A DNA stretch of 64,000 bases, from NCBI RefSeq assembly GCF_025766255.1, contig NW_026516732.1, forward strand, positions 183,927-247,926, read 5' to 3'. Both the position numbers and the translations under genes were made by a program. A model generated the notes under the pieces. That model had not been told where the DNA came from, searched no databases, and saw nothing but the letters and a program-made list of their open reading frames with translations. Of this stretch, positions 1-12,700 are shown one piece after another. Origin of the DNA: Zychaea mexicana (taxonomy: Eukaryota > Mucoromycota > Mucoromycetes > Mucorales > Lichtheimiaceae). How positions within the stretch are numbered: the first letter of the stretch is position 1; the number at the start of each line of letters is the position of its first letter.

Positions 1-1342
1 GTTTTCGAGCAGGCTGATAAACGAACAGCGGATGGTAATATGCTTTATGGAAGGAAACTGTTGCCAGAACGAATCGGGAAAAAAGTCGAGTAATGTAGTT
101 ACGAGGACCAAACGCGTGATATGATAACGGGGCTGTGCCATTGGTACCGTTTCTAGCTTTTCATAAGAGATCACTTGTAGTTCGTTTCTGATGCCATTAT
201 CGTATTGCTGCTCAACTGTTATCGTCTCGTCGCTATTATGGACTTGCCGACCTGCGCGTTGTGGTAAAGCCCTGGTACTGGGCGCAATGTTGCTAAATTT
301 AGTCGAATCAAACTCCAAGGTAATCAGTGACGAGCATATGTTAACAATGGCAATCACTATCCACGGCCGGCCGCATTGTGCTACTATCCGCTTGAGACTG
401 TGCTGGTTGCTTTCAAGTGCACGAAAGAGTGCGCATCTTGTTCCATTATGTTCATCAATGTCTACAAGGAACTCTAGTCACATACATCGATCACGTGCAT
501 TCATAGCATTAGTATCACTAACTGATTTATTGAACACGTCCAGTACTAGAACAACTAAACAGTAGCAATTTACCAAGTCTTTCAATACGGGAGCATCGTG
601 CCAAGAACTGAAGCACGTGACGCGATACGAGCGCGTTACAGCTCTGACTTATTGAGACCTCACGAACGTAAGTCGGGTCGATACGCGCAAGTTGAAGCTC
701 CAAATTTTCTGTCGTTATACCGCCGACAAAATCAAGCTCGTGCCACATGGCTGCCGTCAGGTTGTTGTATAAATGGCTCCGCCATGTTTGACAAGCCGCT
801 GTGCATTGTAATTTGTCCCGGTAAGATAGCCACTTGAGAATTTTGGCAATTACTTCCTGAGGCAACTTTTTGAATATTCCAGCGTTGTTTCTATCAATCT
901 CAACTTGTAGGTCGGCTAATCGTTGATGCAGTGCTTCGACTTGATTATTTTTTGTTGCTGATTTGTCAATGCTGAGCTTACGTACACCGGTTTTGTATAT
1001 GCGTAAAGCGTCAGTCAAGCGCCCTTCGGAACTGAGCAATGCTCCGGCGCACAGGTACCCTTCTGGAAACATAGGATTCATATCAATGATCTGGTATGCG
1101 TCCATTAGACCGTTGTCAATGTTTCCTTGAATGCCACGAACGATGGCGCGATTAGATAAAATCATGGACATGGCGTGAGTGATGGCTTCCATGGCATCAG
1201 TTAAATCTTGCTCGGCATCTCGGAGATTGCTGATCTTGAAAGCCGACTGAGCCTTTTCGTATAGTTTTTGAATGGAACTGCATGGTATTTCACACTCGTT
1301 GAAAACCAGTTGAAGGTTTGGTAAAGTCATCGGTATTGGCAA
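1..1342 (-). CDS. F-box protein with N-terminal TPR-like region (3' end outside window)
   Basis: Likely substrate-recruiting subunit of an SCF-type ubiquitin ligase. Exon 1 is 574-1342 and exon 2 runs from 473 past the left edge. The 100-nt intron (474-573) starts GTAAAT, has a CTAAT branch-like site and ends CTAG. Splicing joins the two open frames and removes a stop that otherwise ends exon 1. Residues about 25-130 are helical and TPR-like (for example a segment reading RDAEQDLTDAMEAI). Residues about 157-195 are a good F-box (LPQEVIAKILKWLSYRDKLQ). The remainder looks like the start of a leucine-rich or similar substrate domain. The start is the first in-frame ATG. The substrate cannot be guessed from sequence. 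Confidence 0.8.
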
Positions 1343-3529
1343 TTCTTTTGGGCCTAGAGTACGAATATGAGAGGGGTGCTCCGGTAAAAAAAAGGAGGTT
1401 GAATATTGTGTGGCGCGTCATGACGATATGGGTATCAAAACGTTCATATGAACTAAGCCGTATAACATGATTGGTTTGGACTGGTAGGCGTTCATTACAT
1501 TATTGTGGCACCTGAAATCTATTTCGTTGCTTACATATTCCGCGGATCGTAAATATAACTACGTGTTCTCATATGCACATCATCAATGGATTTGTTTTAG
1601 GGGTGGCTACTTAGTAATATCACTTACGTCACGTACTGAGTGCATCCAAAAAAGCAATAATATATGATGAGCCACGTCCAAGCACGATAATCGAGTAACA
1701 ATATGTTTATTATATCGTGATCACTACGATTTCAAAAGATGAATACTTGCCAACTCCTACCACTTGATTTGAACGGGACTCTGAGAATGCCTGAAACGTT
1801 ATATCTTCCTGGAGGGTTGCAAGCAAGACCTATACCATTGCAATACCCGCACGCGTACATATTCATGTCAAAGAGGATTACACTGGCGCAGCCGATTTTA
1901 CTCTTTCCACAACTTGGAACTGTACTCGCTTTTCGCTTGGGTCTTTCTGTCATCCCCTGAGTGTCATCAATCGCCCGCAATGGCAAGTCTATGCGATGCA
2001 GTGCTTGCTCCCTTAACAAATCCTTTCGAGCTTATTAAAACTCAATTTGGATGAGAGTAAGAACTTGGGAAACTAAAGCTATGAGCCATTTTTATGATTT
2101 TGCATACATACGTAACTCTGGTGACTTAGCCTGGAAGAGAGTCTCTGCATACAAGTATGACGATAGCGGGCCCATCAAATGCCCCGGGTTATTAGACACT
2201 CGAAATTACAATAACGCTACTAAATGAAGCTTGGCGTGCTAGCAAGTGATGAGAACCCGTCTGTGCTGTGGATCAAGACTTAGTGAGGCAAACATTGTCT
2301 TTTCCGCATTTCTGATCTAGCGATAATGACTCGTTAAGGCCATTTTTAGTGGTTTATAGCATATTACATTATCATTAACATATACGATAGCATCTTGTTT
2401 TTGTATTACTTTGCATAACTTTGTTTTTTTCTCATTTAAAAAGAACAATGTCATACCTGCCGCTAAATAAGGAGACTTACGGTCTACATTTCATTGCGTA
2501 TTACATACAGTACCTAGTGGAGTATTACGAAAGGTCACAAAAGGAAAGAATTGATCTCGCAAATATCACACAGAGTGCGTGCTGACTGGCGAGAAGCGAA
2601 TATGTAGGTGTTACAGCATAATGATTCGGGCTACTGTGTGCCTCATCGAACAACAAGAAAAGAAAGAGGTTGTAGTAAACATATATTACCGCTCTCACAT
2701 ATTCTAGATATATGCAGCATGTATATCAACACAATAAGGCTTAGACTGTATATCCCAATCTACATAATCACCATAAATCTCTTGCATATGTCTTACGATA
2801 AATGGTCGTCTATTTGTTTATAGTTAGCGGTGAAACACATTTTTTTAATTCATTGTCTCTTGACGCACAATACGGGAGAAAACGGCTTTGTAAAGCGTTG
2901 TCATATCACACGACTGTCATACATATATAGTAGCGAATGATGAGCGAAGCTTGTTGTGATTAGGGGACATTGTGTACACAACTATCAGGCACTGCCGCTC
3001 TATAAGCGATGGGACCAACAACAGTCATCATCTGTTTGCGTCTTGCAGATAGATCTCAATATGTATGATCATGCTCCTACTTATACAAGAGCTTAACATT
3101 CGAGTCATCATGAAGAACATGTCTAGCTAAATTTATTCAAAGTGAGTATATCGTTTATCGCACGGCACGACGATGAAAAAACGGCTTTTTTAAGAATGAC
3201 TGATGTCTCATCCAATCCCGATTGTCCTGCCATATTTGACATACAACAACAACCAAAGCAACACAATAAACAAACAATGCAATAACAGAAAACTTGTTAC
3301 ACATGGGAGGGAACCGGGCCCGCCGATCATTTAGTATATTGCATCGAATCCGGCTTGGAATGTTTAATTTTTCTTTTTGAGGGGATGATAGTGTTGCTTG
3401 ATTTCATTAAAGAGTTGTTGGTTTTTCGCGTTGGGGGTGAAAGAACTTGTAATATGAAAGAAAAAGAAAAAAGAAATAAAACAGAAAAAATGGTATACAA
3501 AAGAACTTCATCATCATCATAGTATCAGT
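1343..3529. other. Intergenic, no supported gene
   Basis: About 2.2 kb between the F-box gene and the kinase 3' end. Short overlapping ORFs near 1732-2019 on both strands have no recognisable domain, no convincing start context and no consistent splice partners. The part nearest 3530 is T/A-rich and probably the kinase 3' UTR. Confidence 0.5.
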
Positions 3530-6500
3530 TTACATTACTGCTTTGGCCTTTTGCTCCTCTGTATGTGCCACTGCCAAGTGTTTTGTTACATTGTCATTGG
3601 TGCTTGGTGGTTCAGCACTATATTTTGCAATTGTATACAAGGATCTTGTTAATCACTTGATGAAAAGAAATTAAAAGAAAGGCAAATATGCTTACCAAAC
3701 AGGTGATTGACCTGATTTACTATGGCGTGAAAGGATCCATTCATGGCACAAGGCCTCATCAGGGGTCATTCGTTTTTCAGGATCCCAGTCAAGACACTTT
3801 TCAATAAAGTCCAAAAACTGGGCATCATGGCAACGCAGCGCATGAGAAAGAGACTTGGTACCTGGACGGCGTTTCTTTCCTCTTGAGTTGGGTATAATGC
3901 GTGGATTGCCACTCGAGTCGAAAAACAGCTTCCTTCGCGAGCTTTGTTCAATCAAGTATCGATTCGGTACACCTAGGATTTCCATAATACAACCCAGCTG
4001 CTCTTGTTCATTTTCGCCTGGGAAGAGTGGTAAGCCTGTGTAGAGTTCGGCTAGGATACAGCCTAAGCTCCACATGTCGATCGCTGTATTATAGTTCATG
4101 CCAAGGATGACTTCGGGTGATCGATAGAATCGGCTTTGAATATAAGTGTACACTGGACATTTTTGCAAGTTAGTATAGGACTTCTTTATCTCAGCATCAT
4201 CGTCGTCGGTTTCAAATAGAAAATTGCTGTTACCTCGATCATTTTCAAAACAGCTACTACCGAAATCGATCACCTTTATAGTACTTTTCGCCGGATGTTT
4301 GAGAAGAATGTTCTAAAGAAAAAGATTGTTAGTCGTCGCGAAGCAATAATTCACTTGGATGACTGCTTGAATGAAAAGCTTACCTCTGGTTTTAGGTCAC
4401 AGTGGATTACACCGTGCTCGTAAAGCAGACATAGTGATTGCAATAATTGGACTGTAAACCTACAGTGATTCGTTGAATAGTACAAAAAGGGAAGAAATCG
4501 AGTTAGTAATGAAGGCAGCGGCGTCACGTGGAGATGATTAAAAGGGAAACACATTTACCTTTTGATGAGATTGAGGGTGACACCTCTGTAGTTATTGTTC
4601 TTTATAAATTCATAGAGATTGATGCTTAGACATTCGCATGCAATGCATAAATGATTACGGAAGACAAAGTAGTCAGTCATCCGGACATTATGGTGTTGGT
4701 CTTGTGGATCCTGTAATTCATATAATATATATATATATATATATACTTAGTATAAGCAGATCACAGCTCATCTTATCCTAATAGGTAGTGAGTAGTTAAA
4801 CGACGCTTACCCAGTCGACAAGGTCCTTTAAGATTTTGACTTCAGTTTGTGCTTGTGCATGAAATCGTTTTTTGTTTCTGATCAGCTTGATGGCGACAGT
4901 CATACCGGTCTTGTGGTCAAAACACTTGACAACCTGACCAAACGATCCACGACCCAGGACATCGATTACTTCGTACCGATAAGCCAAATGATCCTTGACA
5001 ATGATGTTGTAGTCGCCTCGCTCGTCATCATAACCATAGTTGCACGTAGGTTGATCGGGAGTGGCTGGATGTTTTTGTGCCTGATGGCCCACGAAATAAA
5101 TTTGGCCATACTCTTGGATCTCGTTGCGTTCATAGAGCGACAGATAAGCAGAAAAGTATTTGATGGCTGTCGTTGGACTCTTGGGCCCACGGATGCCGGC
5201 TGCTGCAATTTCTGCCATTTCCTTTTCCCACAAGAGTGAGTCGCTAATTCTGTTTGGCGAACGTAACGTGCCACCACCACCGTTACCACCGCTTTCATCA
5301 TCTGCAACCACACCAGCAGCTCCTCCAAGCATACCGCCATCCATCTCATAGGTTTGGCTGCGTCGCGCACGTCGGTCGCGCATGAAGGGATACTGCATAT
5401 CAGTGGTATAATTGTCTTTGATCGGCGTGTGTTCCGTGTGTTGTCGAACCATGGCCTGAAGCCGTTCTTGCAGACTCATTGCACGATGTCGTTCTATACA
5501 ATAGCCATAGATGAATACCGCGTCTCCTCAAATCATTGCCTTTCCCGCCTCCCGCAGTCATTCAGTACTCAAAGTAGATACACTTACGGATGCTAACTTC
5601 TTTGTCTACCAACGACTCATGTTCGGTAGCAGAAGCAATGGAATTCTTTCGACTGTTGTTGGTGCTGGCCCCATACATACGGCTGGTCGGCGGTGCCCCC
5701 ACACTGCTGGTACTTATTTTCCGTGTTCGTGATGGAACGGGGCCGATGGAAGGCGACACGTCTTCGCCACCACTGCCGTAAAGTCCGCTTTTATTATTTA
5801 CAATGGACAATGACAGCTTGCGTACGCTGGTAGCGCTGGGTCGTCGGGTATGGATCGGCCGCGTTCGGGGCGAGGCAGTTGCTGATGAGATGCCACCACT
5901 CATATTATCGCGTGGAGATGCAGGAGTGATGCGTGGTGTTTTGAGCGATGCTCGGCGGTCCATATTCATTGCTGCCAATGGATTACTCTTTTTCGTTCGC
6001 GTAGTGGTAATGGTGGTGGCAGTCCCTCCTGCTGTTGATGATGCGGCTTTGTTGGCCGTCGTTGTCGTTGAGAGAGACTCTTCTTCGCTGCTGGTTCCAC
6101 TAGCGGTGTTGGGTGTGGCAGCAAGGGCGGATGATCGTGAGGGTTTGGGGATGCGAGTGGGCGACGCAGATCGTTGATGCTGTTGTTGATGTTGAAGTTG
6201 TTGTTGTTTTGTGGGAATATTCACTCGGATCGGTTCGACCTTCATGGGTGGTAAATTGATAGATTGTACGAGCGGCGGTTCTGCGAGACTACCTGGCAAT
6301 GTCTATTCAAACAGTGAGTTTTACACCATGCTTACTTTTGATAAACCAGCTGTCGTATAGAAGAAATGACTTACCTTGCCACGCTTTCTGGTAGTAGTGG
6401 AACCGTTCTTTGCTTGTCGACCCACTGTCATTGTCGATAGATCCTGATTCTTCTTTCGCCATTCTTTGGCTGCGTTGAGGGAGGGTGAGGTGGGCACACC

Positions 6501-8405
6501 TGCTTGTAGACTCTCTGTCCGCGAAAGCCTTCGCTGACGTCGCATATTGATTGAGGAATCGTCCATGGCGACGATAGATTTCTTTCTTGTGCGTGTGGAA
6601 GCATTTGTTTCGCCAGCAGAGTTACCATGAATCGATCCTCGGCTCATTCGGCGACGTGTGGAGAGTGATGATTTGCGTGCAGCAGCAGCAGCAGCAGCAA
6701 CAGCAGAAGAAGATTCATTATCATCCCCCGATCCAGGTGTCCCCTGACCCGAGCTGGTGCTGCTCGCACGGCTGCCGGCTTGTGCGTCCTTGCTGGCTCT
6801 GGATGCAAGTGCCGATCGTCGTTTGGTCGCCAACATCACCAACGACTCCTCCTTTTCCTCCTGCTGGTGGCTGCTTTGCTGCGAAACATTGGTTGTAGAA
6901 CGACGTCGCCTGTCTGCGATGGTTGGCTTCATGTAACTGTTTTCTCCAGCTCCTCCTGCTGCTGCAGTGGTAGATGGACCAGCAGTCGACTTCCGTCGTC
7001 GATAATCTTCTTTTGCTCCGGTTCGTAAAATTGATCCACTGGATAAAGTTCTGCGTCGTGGTTCCCTTGCGGTCGTAGTCTTATTTTGTTGTGGTTGTTG
7101 TTGACACGTCTTTTCCAAATCGCGCATTTTCTCCTTGCCCAAACTTAATCTCCGCTTAACATCGCTAATCAGTTCGGCGCGTGAACGTGCGCCTGATGTT
7201 GCTTGTTCATCGGGCGATGTCGATGATGAAGGAGGTGCAGCAGACGACTTGCGACGTTGTTCCACGAGGTTGGGTTTCGATGAGGCACGACGCACATTGG
7301 ATGCTCTGCTGGTAGCTGCTGCTGTTGTTGTTGTTGTTGGTGACTTTAGGTTGGCATGTGACGCTTTTTCGGAACCAAGGCCGAGTTCCTGACGCGCAAG
7401 TTTGCGTTCCACAACGAGGGTATCGCGAAGCGCATCGGCTAACCGAAAAGCGTTGCCGGGTTCCCTTTCCGATTCCAATGTTTTGACAGCCCCTTGCTTT
7501 CTAGTCTTTTCATCATCGTCTGTGTCACTGGGTCGTCGCATCACGGACGACTGACGCCTTCGTGTCGTGCCTGCACCGGAGGATCGGACGCTATCGCTGG
7601 ATTTCTTTGTGCTCAGTGCACGCACGCGAGGTGATGCGGTGGCGTGTACTTTGCTTGCTGGTGTTCCCGTGGCATTAGCAGTAGCGGTAGTAGTGGTATT
7701 ATGATTGTGATTGCTGTTATTATTATTAGATGATGATGTTATGGCCCCTCCTCTCGTTCGGTTAGCCATTACAACAACTGGTTCATCATTGCGCGTTGAT
7801 TTCCTGCGGAGGCGAACAGTTGTTTCAAAAGATGATTGGGATGGAGCTGTGCTCTTGCGTCTCGTTGCTGCTGTCGCCGGCGCCGGCGGTGGTTGCTCGT
7901 TTTCGACTTGTGCAAATGCTTCATAAATGCCGTTACGAGTGAGCCCGTTATCTTCGTCCTGAAACTGCTGCATTAACTCTTTGATGCTTTTGCGCGTTCC
8001 AAGCTGTGGATGGTGGTTATTGTTATTATGCTGAGAATGGTGATCGTCAGTTGTTGTTGTTGTTGTTGCTGTCGCGGGTCCTGTGGCCGTCAACGATGCA
8101 TTATTGCCGCCGCCCTGCTGAGCGGCAGTTGTTGTTGTGGTGGTAGCAGTGATGGAAGCGCGTGACCTGGAACTGGCAGTGGATTTGGTAAAGCGTCCTC
8201 CTCCTTCACCTAACATTTTAGTCTGATTGTCCTGTTTTCTGCTTTGCAACCCATGTCCCTGTTGTTGCATATGTATCCACGACTCGGCAATGTATGGGCC
8301 CGTTAACGTCGACGATGACATGAAAATCAAGTGTGCTACATGTGACATTTGTTTTTGTTTGTTACTTCGATTAGAGGTATATCCATGTGAAAAGAAAGCA
8401 TACAT
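3530..8405 (-). CDS. DYRK-family protein kinase (Pom1/DYRK2-like) with very long low-complexity N-terminus
   Basis: Dual-specificity Tyr-regulated kinase, the class that controls polarity and cell-cycle entry in fungi. Exons: 6375-8405, 5588-6302, 4811-5493, 4559-4710, 4384-4459, 4234-4312, 3696-4152, 3530-3617, giving 1,426 residues. The first ~915 residues are Ser/Thr/Arg/Asn-rich with many RRKS-type basic sites and homopolymer runs. The DYRK homology box precedes the catalytic domain at about residues 1085-1390. Visible motifs are GRGSFGQVV (P-loop), [11 protein letters not shown] (catalytic Lys), HCDLKPEN (catalytic loop), DFGSS and the DYRK signature [11 protein letters not shown], whose second Tyr of YxY is the self-phosphorylation site. 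The intron at 4153-4233 is inferred because removing it restores the family spacing between DFG and YIQSRF. The last exon is short (about 29 residues) and the least certain. The start is the first ATG of the long open exon. Confidence 0.9.
4724..4744. repeat. (AT)n microsatellite in kinase intron
   Basis: A run of alternating A and T lies inside the 100-nt intron 4711-4810 of the kinase, near its 3' end in the transcript sense. Probably neutral. Confidence 0.9.
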
Positions 8406-9680
8406 GCATTACATAGCTCTCTTTCACTATAATGATGATGGTTACGGTGCAACTTGACTCACGTTTCTTTTTCCTCTTCTCTTTTGGTAAGTTTTATAGC
8501 GCCTTGAATCGTGGAACCGAAGAACTTGCCGAGTTTAATACGAAGGAAAAAAGAGTAAAGGAGAAAAGGGTATAATAGTGATAGTAATTATAACAGAAGA
8601 GAAGAAGAAAAGAGCCTCAAGGGGTGGGGGGGGGGGTTAAGGACAGAGAAGGATATACGCTTTTTGTGTTCCCCAAGTTCGTCTGTTCGTTTACGAGGTG
8701 GTCCGCGTGTCGACAGAGATGACTCTTTTAATTTTGAGAATTCCTCTACTGATGCAAGAGTTTTTGAGGTTTAATGGAGAAAAGGAAGTAGAGAAGAAAG
8801 GGTTTCGTTAAATTTGAAGGAAGGAGGGGGACAATGGCAATCGGTGGTGGTAACAAAGGACGATGCTGATTTGGCTAATTATCTAAATTTTTTACGTTCT
8901 TGCGATAGCTCCTGTTAGACCAAAGAAAAGATAGGTGTGTGTTGTAAAGAAAAGAAAAGAGGGTTGAAAAAGAAAAGAGAAGAGAAAGAAAAAGAAGAGT
9001 GGGGTACTGCTGTTCGGAAGTGAACGCGGCCGATGGCAGTAGGTTTTTTTTTTTTACAGAAGTAAAAGGAAAAAAGGGGAGTATGTAATGAAAAAAAAAA
9101 GGTTTCTCAATAATGAACGCACACACTCACTCACGCCTTTCGTCGTCAGTGGGTAAAGAATCAAAATGAAATCCGAACGCAAAATTGTTCACGTCACTGT
9201 GGTACAAAAGGTACCTGTGCATCATCATCGCCATCGGTCATCACCGTCATTCGTTGTATGATATAACCTTCTTTCCATATCTTCATCAACCCGTAATCTT
9301 CTTTTTCTCCAGGGGGGATCAAAAGCCGTGGTAGACGAGCCACACATACACATTTGCAAGTGTGAGAGGGAGAGAGGATCGATGTAAAAAAAAGGCGTTT
9401 CATGCACATTTTTTTCAACGAAAGAGCGCGGGTTGATTCAAAAGGTACATATGTAATCTCATCACATCACACGGTCTACTCCAATTGCATATTTTTACAC
9501 AACCGCCGCATATTGTCATGTATGAAATAGGAGGATGGGGGGTGTTGCGGGTGGGGAGGAAGGGGTGTGCATTTTCATTAATGAGAAACAACAGCTACTG
9601 CTACCTTCATCTACGAGGATTCTCTTGACAAATGTGCTAATAATATACGATTCTACTACCAATCCGTAATTAACTAATTC

Positions 9681-9751
9681 GTCGCTATAGTGATAGAATG
9701 ATTTGTTTGTGTTGCTATGGTACGTATGATACCTTTTGTTGCCATGGCACC
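9681..9751. promoter_or_regulatory. Cluster of three X-box-like (RFX-type) palindromes
   Basis: Three 14-bp sites fit the pattern GTYGCYATRGYRMB: GTCGCTATAGTGAT at 9681, GTTGCTATGGTACG at 9711 and GTTGCCATGGCACC at 9738. This resembles the X-box bound by RFX winged-helix factors (GTTGCCATGGCAAC). The role is inferred from resemblance only, and no adjacent gene was recognised. Confidence 0.35.
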
Positions 9752-12700
9752 TTGTTTGTTTCGAGCGTACATACTCAGTAAATAACACTCAGGCATGCTT
9801 TTTGCACATGGTTATGGCCATGTAGCACAAAACCCATGGTCCATGTATGAAATGGGCACAGATTTCTACAGCAAGAATTATCCTGGACTGCATATTTCAA
9901 CACGCTGTATTTTTGTATACATTTATCATGACCACTGTCGTTGTTGTTGCTCTGTTGACCAACTTTTCATCACTTGGCAAGCTTACGATAAACAATAAAG
10001 ATCAAGATGATGGTACCAAACATAACATAACAACAACAACAGCAAATAAAATATGCATATATCTGGCACATCTTGTCTGTCCATTAGGGCAACGTAGTAG
10101 AGTATCAACCCTTTCCACAAACACACACACACACACTTTCTCTCTTTCTCTCTCTCTTTCCCCCCTTAAATGAGCATCGCTCAAACTACTACGGCAATTC
10201 AACAACGTGGTAAACTTTATTCATGTACATAATCATTATCTTTCCTTTTGAATTTTGGTGTATGATTTATCGGTAAGACTAGTGCCAAGAGTAAAAGGGT
10301 GCTTGTTTTTCTTCTAATGCTTCTTTGCTTGTGTGTTTGGAGCTTCCCATCTGCTGCATTCCAAATAAAGTAGTCTTGTCACGGGTGAGATGTCTGAGCT
10401 ACATTTATTTTAGTTCAATCAACAGCCTGTGCTTTATCGTTATAGTATACATCAAGCGTACAAGGTTGAAAAAGCCATGCTTATGTTTTTGTGCATGATG
10501 AAAGCATATGTTCTACTTACAGCTGCTGTCTGCTGAAGAACGACGACGCCCACGTAAAAAATACAATTATCTTTAGCTAGGAAGCACATCTATAATAATA
10601 GCGAGCAGATTGCTATTTTTGATGAAAAATGATATAAATGTTCTCTGCCGTAATCGAACACAACGGATTCATTCAAATCTGGAAATCGTATGTACGTAGC
10701 CATCATAATTCCACGCAAAACTAAACGACAAATCCGCGCAGCTCGCTCACCTACCGCAGCAAAGAGTCATGACGCTGTACATTAGATATATCGTCTGTAT
10801 GAAGGTGTATGTTAAATACAAAGGAAAAAATTCTCAGTCGTAGTCACCTCATGCACTACTGGTGGCGGGTAACAAGAACTAGAATGTTATTTACATCTAG
10901 CTCCTTCTTGGTTCTATCCTGTTCTCTCGAGTCGGTTGTAACTAGCGATCTATCATCGAACAATGAAAATTTCAAAGGGAGTGTTTAGAAAGCATATGCG
11001 GATTGATTAATCTTTTTCACTACCGATATATGTCGTATTGTCATAACAACAGTTGCTCCGCCGATTCCTGCTGCCGCTGCTGCTGCTGCTGACAATGGAA
11101 TGCAAATGCACTGACAAGTTGCAACTTACTTCATTGTTATTTTTATTCTAAAGCCGATCATCATCCCAAAGATAAAGTCCTCATCCAGCGCCACTTATGA
11201 TGTAAATTTTGCATGTTTCATACAGGTACACTAACACCTCCCCCCCCCAAAAAAAAAATAAACACCTTTTCATCCACGTGTACATGGACATACAGCTCTC
11301 CTGATTATAGCAGATCACAAAACCGCAAACGATCGAATGTTGTATCATGGAAAGGCTAATCCCACGCTCATCCTCATACTTTCCAGGTTTCCAATTTGTT
11401 TAAATCAGTAACAGTAAGCGTGCAATAGAGCCAGTAACAACAAACTGTGCAAAATTGAAGGTTGCACACACACGTTACAAGTACTATTTGAGAGGTTTCG
11501 TCCCCTGTATACGGAAACCAATTGCCACAAACGATCCTACCTCTTGACTAGCATTCGCTTTCTTTACATATCATTAATACACATTATTATTACGCACGCT
11601 AAAAATAGTAAACGAAGCTGTCATCCCATAGAGGTCTCGTGTACTGTATCATGAAAAATTGATCGATGGTACGCAAGTAAAACTATGACTTTTTTTTCAA
11701 CGCTGCAACCATGCAGTGGGTCGTTCGTCGGAAGCAGCGGCGGATGAACTTTACAGCGCACAAGTACTTTGTCGTGCATATACCACAAAGTAGTTTCCTA
11801 ATATAGAGCACGCGCCCCTTTGGTTTGGCATGGCACCCGTCTGATTGGTCGTCAGCTGGCAAAGAGGACACTGTCTCGTTGAGTGCCTCAGTACAGAAAT
11901 TAACATGGGGAATCTATTAAAAGCTGTGTTTCTGTGGTTAATCTGGATCAATATTTACCATACATTTAGTATAATGCTAGTATCGTAGAAAGGGGAAGCA
12001 AATGAATAAATGCAAGTGTTCGAGAACAACGCGACATTTTGCTCTAGTAGAGAGTGCCCTTGAACGCACTGTTTGCTTGTTGCCTCTACCTTATAATAAC
12101 TAGTTAGTGCGAGCACATTAAAGAAATAGTAAGTTTTAAATTTGCTACGCTTTTGCTGTGGCACTGACACGTCTTATACGGACTCTTGGTTTGTGCGCCC
12201 CGAGTTTGCTGGATGACGGGACTGCGAACACACAGATGTTTAGAGTTCTGGCTATTATTTATCCTTATTGTAATGTCACCGAAAACAACAACAACAACAA
12301 CTTTTACGGTTATACAAAGAGCGTAATGGTAGCAAAGAAAGGTGCTTACAGACGTCAGTGTAACGTCAAGACGACTTCTTTTCTTGCTTCTCTCTCGAAT
12401 GTAACATGGATTATAGGAGTACTGCCTTATGCAGCAATGACTCCAAAAAAGAGAAACCGTGATAGCTTACATGTCTATATAAGTGATGCATATCAGTCGA
12501 CCTTCCTTTATCATCAAATCAATTTTTCTTCATCCCCAATTTCTCACTGCTTTGTTACTAATTGTTATTAGCCCCTTTTAATCGCAAAACACACTACATC
12601 ATTATTAGGCCCAGCAACGAAAGTCATAAGAAGAGTCTGAAGGCGGTATGGCAATGGTCCAGCATGATTTTCAAGTTTCTGGAACAGATTATATATTGCA

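Noticed and set aside
1732..2019. Minus-strand 95-residue ORF with several Cys (ACGYCNGIGLACN) and an overlapping plus-strand ORF
   Set aside because: No domain, no splice partners, no promoter signal; both strands are equally open, which suggests chance.
6587..8457. Many plus-strand ORFs opposite the kinase N-terminus
   Set aside because: They are mirror frames of low-complexity triplet repeats in the kinase exon.
12158..12571. Plus-strand 137-residue ORF
   Set aside because: Mixed composition, no domain, no start context; isolated in an AT-rich desert.
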